Source: Monosporascus cannonballus (taxonomy: Eukaryota > Ascomycota > Sordariomycetes > Xylariales). From it: a stretch of DNA of 10,161 bases. Each line of letters begins with the position of its first letter. Positions within the stretch are counted from its first letter, which is position 1. The stretch lies in NCBI GenBank assembly GCA_004154925.1, contig QJNS01000572.1:1-10161 (forward strand), given 5' to 3'. Shown piece by piece: positions 6,869 to 10,161 of the stretch. The notes under the pieces are model-generated. The model was not told the DNA's origin. It saw nothing but the letters and a program-made list of their open reading frames with translations, and did no database searches. The translations under genes and the position numbers were made by a program.

Positions 6869-8129
6869 CTACCGAGCCGAGCGCCCGGCTCTGTTGAAGC
6901 CCCTGCCCCTGCGACCGCCACCGCCGCCCGTGCCGTTCGTTCCGTTCATGACGAGGTTATCACTGTATAGACCACCGTTCGAGGCACCGCCGTTGTAGTT
7001 GTCGCCGTAGCCCGCATCCGTCTCCATGGGGTCGTCGAAACCCATCGAGCCGTCCACCACGACATGATTACCGCGCGCCCGCGATTCATCAGCGCGCGGG
7101 CCCCTCGGCGCTGCGGCGGGCGCGGAGCTGCCGCCGGGACGCATGTATACGTTGAGAGTTCTGCCATCGGCCTGAAGTAGTCACTTCGTTAATACAACTA
7201 GTTTCAAGAATATGCTCAATGGGCTCGGGCAAGAGGCGATCTGAGAGATGCAGGCAAAAGAGAGGACTGACCGTCTGGTTATGGAACGTCTCGATGACCC
7301 GATCTGCGCCCTCCTTGTTCTCAAACACGATCTCGGCGATTACGATCGGTTGGGTCTTAACCAGCCGACAGCTGCTGATCAAGCCACCAACGGGGGTCAT
7401 CGCGCTTTCTATATCGGCCGCTGTCGTCCCCGGCGCGAAGTTCTGGGCCATCACCACGAAGGGTCCGGCCAGTCCTCTGATCGTGATGCCGTGTCCTCTC
7501 AGTTGCTGGGGCGGAGGCGGTCGAACCTGATTGATCTGCTGCTGGACTGCGGCCGGAGAGGATGTCGTCCGCGCGTATGCATTGGCGAGCTTGGCTGCGC
7601 GACTCGGGCGCGTCGGGGCGGGCTTCGGGAGGGTGGTGCCAGGAGCATGGATGCGCGCTGCAAGAGAGTTGGGGGCCGGTTGCTGTTGTGCTCTCGGTCT
7701 CTCCCTTCCGGCTTGGGATTGATGTAGGTCATGGGTCCATTCGGTATGCACATTGCCTGTTGGTATGCGCGCGGCGGATGAGAGTCGCTGGAGGTGGTTG
7801 TCAGAAGCTGCCCTACGTAATGAAGGACCGATGGAAAGACAAGAGCTATACCTTCTTGACACCGACGCGGCTGGCTAGTGAGCCACCTGCGGTGGCCTTG
7901 ATAGGCGCACTAGATCGTCGTTGGCCGTCTCTGTTGAAGATGCGAGCCGCTAACTCTTCATTCTTCTTGCGCTCTCGACCTATATCGTCTATTAGCGGAG
8001 TTGTCCCAGGATCTAGGCTGGTAAAACTGAAAAGCCTCGACTCGTAGCGTGTCGCGAACCGAGGACCAATTGACTGGACATACCGGCATTGATGATTTTC
8101 TCGAATTCTACGGCATGTTCTTTGGGCAT
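6869..8129 (-). CDS. RRM RNA-binding protein, ALYREF/Yra1-like
   Basis: Four exons by my reading: 8129-8084, 7979-7852, 7787-7272 and 7171-6869. They join in frame to 330 residues. Introns are 104, 64 and 100 nt. Intron 1 has GTATGT; intron 2 has a weak GTATAG donor but a CTGAC branch 14 nt before CAG; intron 3 has GTCAGT. One RRM spans about residues 165-242 (RNP2-like VVMAQNF 169-175, RNP1-like IAEIVFEN 208-215), and intron 3 falls within it. The N-terminus (FEKIINAGRERKKN) resembles the helicase-binding motif of ALY/Yra1 mRNA-export adaptors. The C-terminus is Gly/Asn-rich and ends in a GR-rich tail (GGGGGRRGRGFNRAGR). LA(A/S)R(I/V) occurs three times (25-29, 50-54, 100-104). The likely role is nuclear mRNP packaging or export. 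The family assignment is inference; a generic RRM protein is the alternative. Divergent from RPL2. Confidence 0.85.
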
Positions 8130-8586
8130 TGTGTCGATGTAGCCCCTTGAGCCAGGGCGTTGCGACACAGAGGAAACGGCAAGGGACTTAGTTGCTCGTA
8201 CTCTCGACGGAGAGACCTTGAGATGATGCGAATAGTCGATATCTCAATTGAGAATGGTGACCGGTATTCGGAGAAGACAAGGCCTCGAGTGAGAATGGGA
8301 TATTGGCTGTATGATATTAAGCATAAATTAAGTGGAAGGCGGAAATGAATGAAGGCTGAGCTTGTGTTGGTGATGTTTGGAAAAACCCGAGTGTTTTGGC
8401 GGCTGAGGACCGAATGTTCTCCGCCAAGGGGGTCATGTCAACCTTGGAACTTTTGAAAGGTCCAGGGAACCCAGATAGCGCAGATGGTGCTAAAACGCGT
8501 CCGCTTTCAAATGTTATAGGATGGCTGACGGGCAGCCGTGGCAGGTCAGCAATCGTGGCTTATGATGCACTCGCGTGGCCTGAGTT

Positions 8587-8621
8587 ATGTATGCATGGGT
8601 GCTATGCACCTAGGCATACAT
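8587..8621. promoter_or_regulatory. 16-bp inverted repeat with 3-base loop
   Basis: The arms 8587-8602 and 8606-8621 pair at 14 of 16 positions plus one G-T, around the loop TAT. The left arm reads ATGTATGCATGGGTGC. It lies about midway between the two start codons (459 and 296 bases away). It could form a hairpin or be bound by a symmetric protein, or it could be the remnant of an inserted palindrome. Confidence 0.7.
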
Positions 8622-8736
8622 TTGACAATTCCATCTAGGTATCTATCTTATCAACTGCCTATCGATAATGCAGCCCCACAAAGTACGTAGTGACTCGGGG
8701 GGGATTGTTGCCTCAGGCATCAACCGATTTTTAGCG

Positions 8737-8743
8737 ACCCTAA
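8737..8743 (+). promoter_or_regulatory. telobox-like ACCCTAA upstream of RPL2
   Basis: ACCCTAA lies 174 bases before the RPL2 start codon. Tbf1-type factors bind RCCCTAA sites at ribosomal-protein genes in many ascomycetes. The location fits, but a single seven-base match is weak evidence. Confidence 0.4.
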
Positions 8744-8774
8744 ACTGAACGAACAGGGAGGGCTCCGCCCACAC

Positions 8775-8826
8775 AAAATAACGTGCAGCAAAGGAAAATT
8801 ACCGATTTTCCTTGGGGGGTTATTTT
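8775..8826. promoter_or_regulatory. nested double inverted repeat in RPL2 promoter
   Basis: The outer arms AAAATAAC (8775-8782) and GTTATTTT (8819-8826) are a perfect 8-bp inverted repeat. They enclose a perfect 9-bp inverted repeat, AAGGAAAAT (8791-8799) and ATTTTCCTT (8805-8813), with a TACCG loop. The whole 52-bp element lies 91-142 bases before the RPL2 start codon. It may be a composite binding site or, if transcribed, a leader hairpin. Confidence 0.65.
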
Positions 8827-8916
8827 TCGGCCTTGAAATCTTCAATCACCACCTCCAAACCCTCGATCAGTCCTCTCCCCGTCAACCATTCACGAATTAC
8901 GACATAGGCCGGCATC

Positions 8917-9962
8917 ATGGGTCGCGTGGTATGTCAAGAGAGACCAGAATTGATATTTCCGCATGGAATGTGACCCGTTGAACATCTGACGCTGATATTG
9001 CGCCCTACAGATTCGTAACCAGAGAAAGGGCAATGGCGGTATCTTCAGTAAGTAATTCAAGCGCGCCGCTGTCACACAGTTGCTCCTCTTCGCCTATTCC
9101 GATCTCGAATTGCCATCTACCTATGGCCGAATGGGTGGTCGCTTGAATTGGGATTATTTTTAGCTCACATGGCAACTTCTCTTAGCCGCCAACACCCGCC
9201 TGCGAAAGGCTCCTGCCCAGTTCCGAAACCTCGACTACGCCGAGCGACACGGTTACATTCGGGGTGTGATCAAGAACATCATCCACGACCCGGGCCGTGG
9301 CGCGCCTCTTGCCCAGGTCGTCTTCCGTGATCCCTACAAGTTCAAGACCCACAAGGAGACCTTCATCGCCAACGAGGGCATGTACACCGGCCAGTTCATC
9401 TACGCAGGCAAGAAGGCCGCCCTGACGGTCGGAAACATTCTCCCTCTCGGTTCCGTCCCCGAAGGTACCGTCGTCTCGAACGTCGAGGAGCAGCCCGGCG
9501 ACCGAGGTGCCCTTGGCCGAACCTCCGGCAACTACATCACCGTCGTCGGCCACAACCCAGATGAGGGCAAGACCCGAATCAAGCTCCCTTCGGGTGCCAA
9601 GAAGATTATTAGCAGCAGAGCGCGAGGCATGATCGGTATCGTCGCTGGTGGTGGCCGTACCGACAAGCCCCTCCTCAAGGCTTCGCGTGCTAAGCATAAG
9701 TTCGCCGTCAAGCGCAACAGCTGGCCCAAGACTCGTGGTGTTGCCATGAACCCCGTGGACCACCCTCACGGTGGTGTAAGTAGATTCCGGCCCACTGTGG
9801 AACTGTTCCGGGAATGCTGACATAGCGGGTCTCTAGGGTAACCATCAACACATCGGTAAAGCTTCTACCATCTCGAGATACGCTACGCAAGGTCAGAAGG
9901 CGGGTCTTATTGCTGCGAGACGGACGGGTCTGCTACGTGGTACCCAGAAGACGAAGGAGTAA
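8917..9962 (+). CDS. RPL2: 60S ribosomal protein uL2 (L2/L8)
   Basis: Complete gene. Exons 8917-8928, 9011-9047, 9186-9775 and 9837-9962 join to 254 residues, the same length as yeast Rpl2. uL2 sits near the peptidyl-transferase centre of the large subunit and supports subunit joining and peptide-bond formation. The protein begins [16 protein letters not shown] and ends [11 protein letters not shown], with family hallmarks [37 protein letters not shown] and [17 protein letters not shown]209, equivalent to the functionally important His229 of bacterial L2, and H216, equivalent to the histidine hydroxylated in human RPL8, are both present. Introns of 82, 138 and 61 nt have GTATGT, GTAAGT and GTAAGT donors and CTGAC, GCTCAC and GCTGAC branch sites. 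Exon 1 has only four codons. Strong C-ending codon bias fits high expression. Confidence 0.98.
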
Positions 9963-10134
9963 AATGTTCCTACGGGTTATGGTTCATCACGGCGGTTGGA
10001 GTTTTACTTGATTGCGCTTGCATCTCTGTAGGTACTGGCGAGCTCAGATATGAAATTAGGCTCAATGGGAAGTACCCGGAAATCATCAAGAAATATCACG
10101 TCAAACTTGTCCGGTTCCCAATGTCCTGTGATTT

Positions 10135-10161
10135 GGGGGGGGGGGGGGGGGGGGGGGGCGG
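10135..10161. other. poly-G contig-end artefact
   Basis: Twenty-seven bases of G with a single C at 10159, mirroring the poly-C at the left end. It begins abruptly, 173 bases past the RPL2 stop codon, and is best read as a sequencing/assembly artefact rather than genome. Confidence 0.87.

Larger units (their letters stand above)
8130..8916. promoter_or_regulatory. shared divergent promoter region of RRM gene and RPL2
   Basis: 787 bp between the two outward-facing start codons. The RPL2 side (8720-8916) has the features expected of a ribosomal-protein promoter: a telobox-like ACCCTAA, G- and T-rich blocks, and a pyrimidine- and CA-rich leader (TCAATCACCACCTCC). Two strong dyads (8587-8621 and 8775-8826) lie inside. 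Short open frames here (8160-8348, 8396-8638) show no coding character. Confidence 0.6.

Noticed and set aside
9182..9823. 213-codon minus-strand open frame
   Set aside because: A mirror of the strongly biased RPL2 exon 3; C-ending codons on one strand leave few stops on the other.

Overview
The window looks like a complete 10.2 kb contig from a filamentous ascomycete, probably a sordariomycete. Short introns (61-138 nt) mostly have GTAAGT/GTATGT donors and CTGAC/GCTGAC-type branch sites. The RPL2 reading frame has strong C-ending codon bias, and the ribosomal protein sequence is typical of these fungi. Both ends are homopolymer artefacts, poly-C at the left and poly-G at the right, so nothing can be said about what lies beyond.

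Layout: 1-38 is artefactual poly-C. Bases 39-1305 hold no gene I can name, only one weak exon-like stretch on the minus strand (455-716). Bases 1306-3159 (minus) encode an intronless 617-residue protein kinase of unusual design: non-RD, degenerate glycine loop, and an unrecognised beta-rich N-terminal half. Facing away from it across a 643 bp intergenic region is an intronless gene at 3803-4954 (plus). It encodes an unrecognised, probably nuclear protein rich in SP/TP and basic motifs, and it appears to be cut short by a one-base frameshift. A C-terminal extension can be followed in other frames to about 5290-5359.

Bases 5319-5676 carry four good copies of a 38-bp repeat. More degenerate copies seem to fall on an approximately 80-bp grid down to about 6300, so this looks like a decayed satellite. 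Bases 6300-6868 have no supported gene.

The right third is housekeeping sequence. A four-exon gene on the minus strand (8129 to 6869) encodes a 330-residue RRM protein resembling the ALYREF/Yra1 mRNA-export adaptors. It is divergent from a complete four-exon RPL2 gene (uL2, large ribosomal subunit; 8917-9962, plus, 254 residues). The 787 bp between their start codons contains a telobox-like element and two strong dyads, and probably acts as a shared promoter.

Functionally, the right third serves RNA export and translation. The kinase and the SP-rich nuclear protein look like an accessory pair whose roles cannot be named from sequence alone. A kinase-substrate relation is a testable guess.
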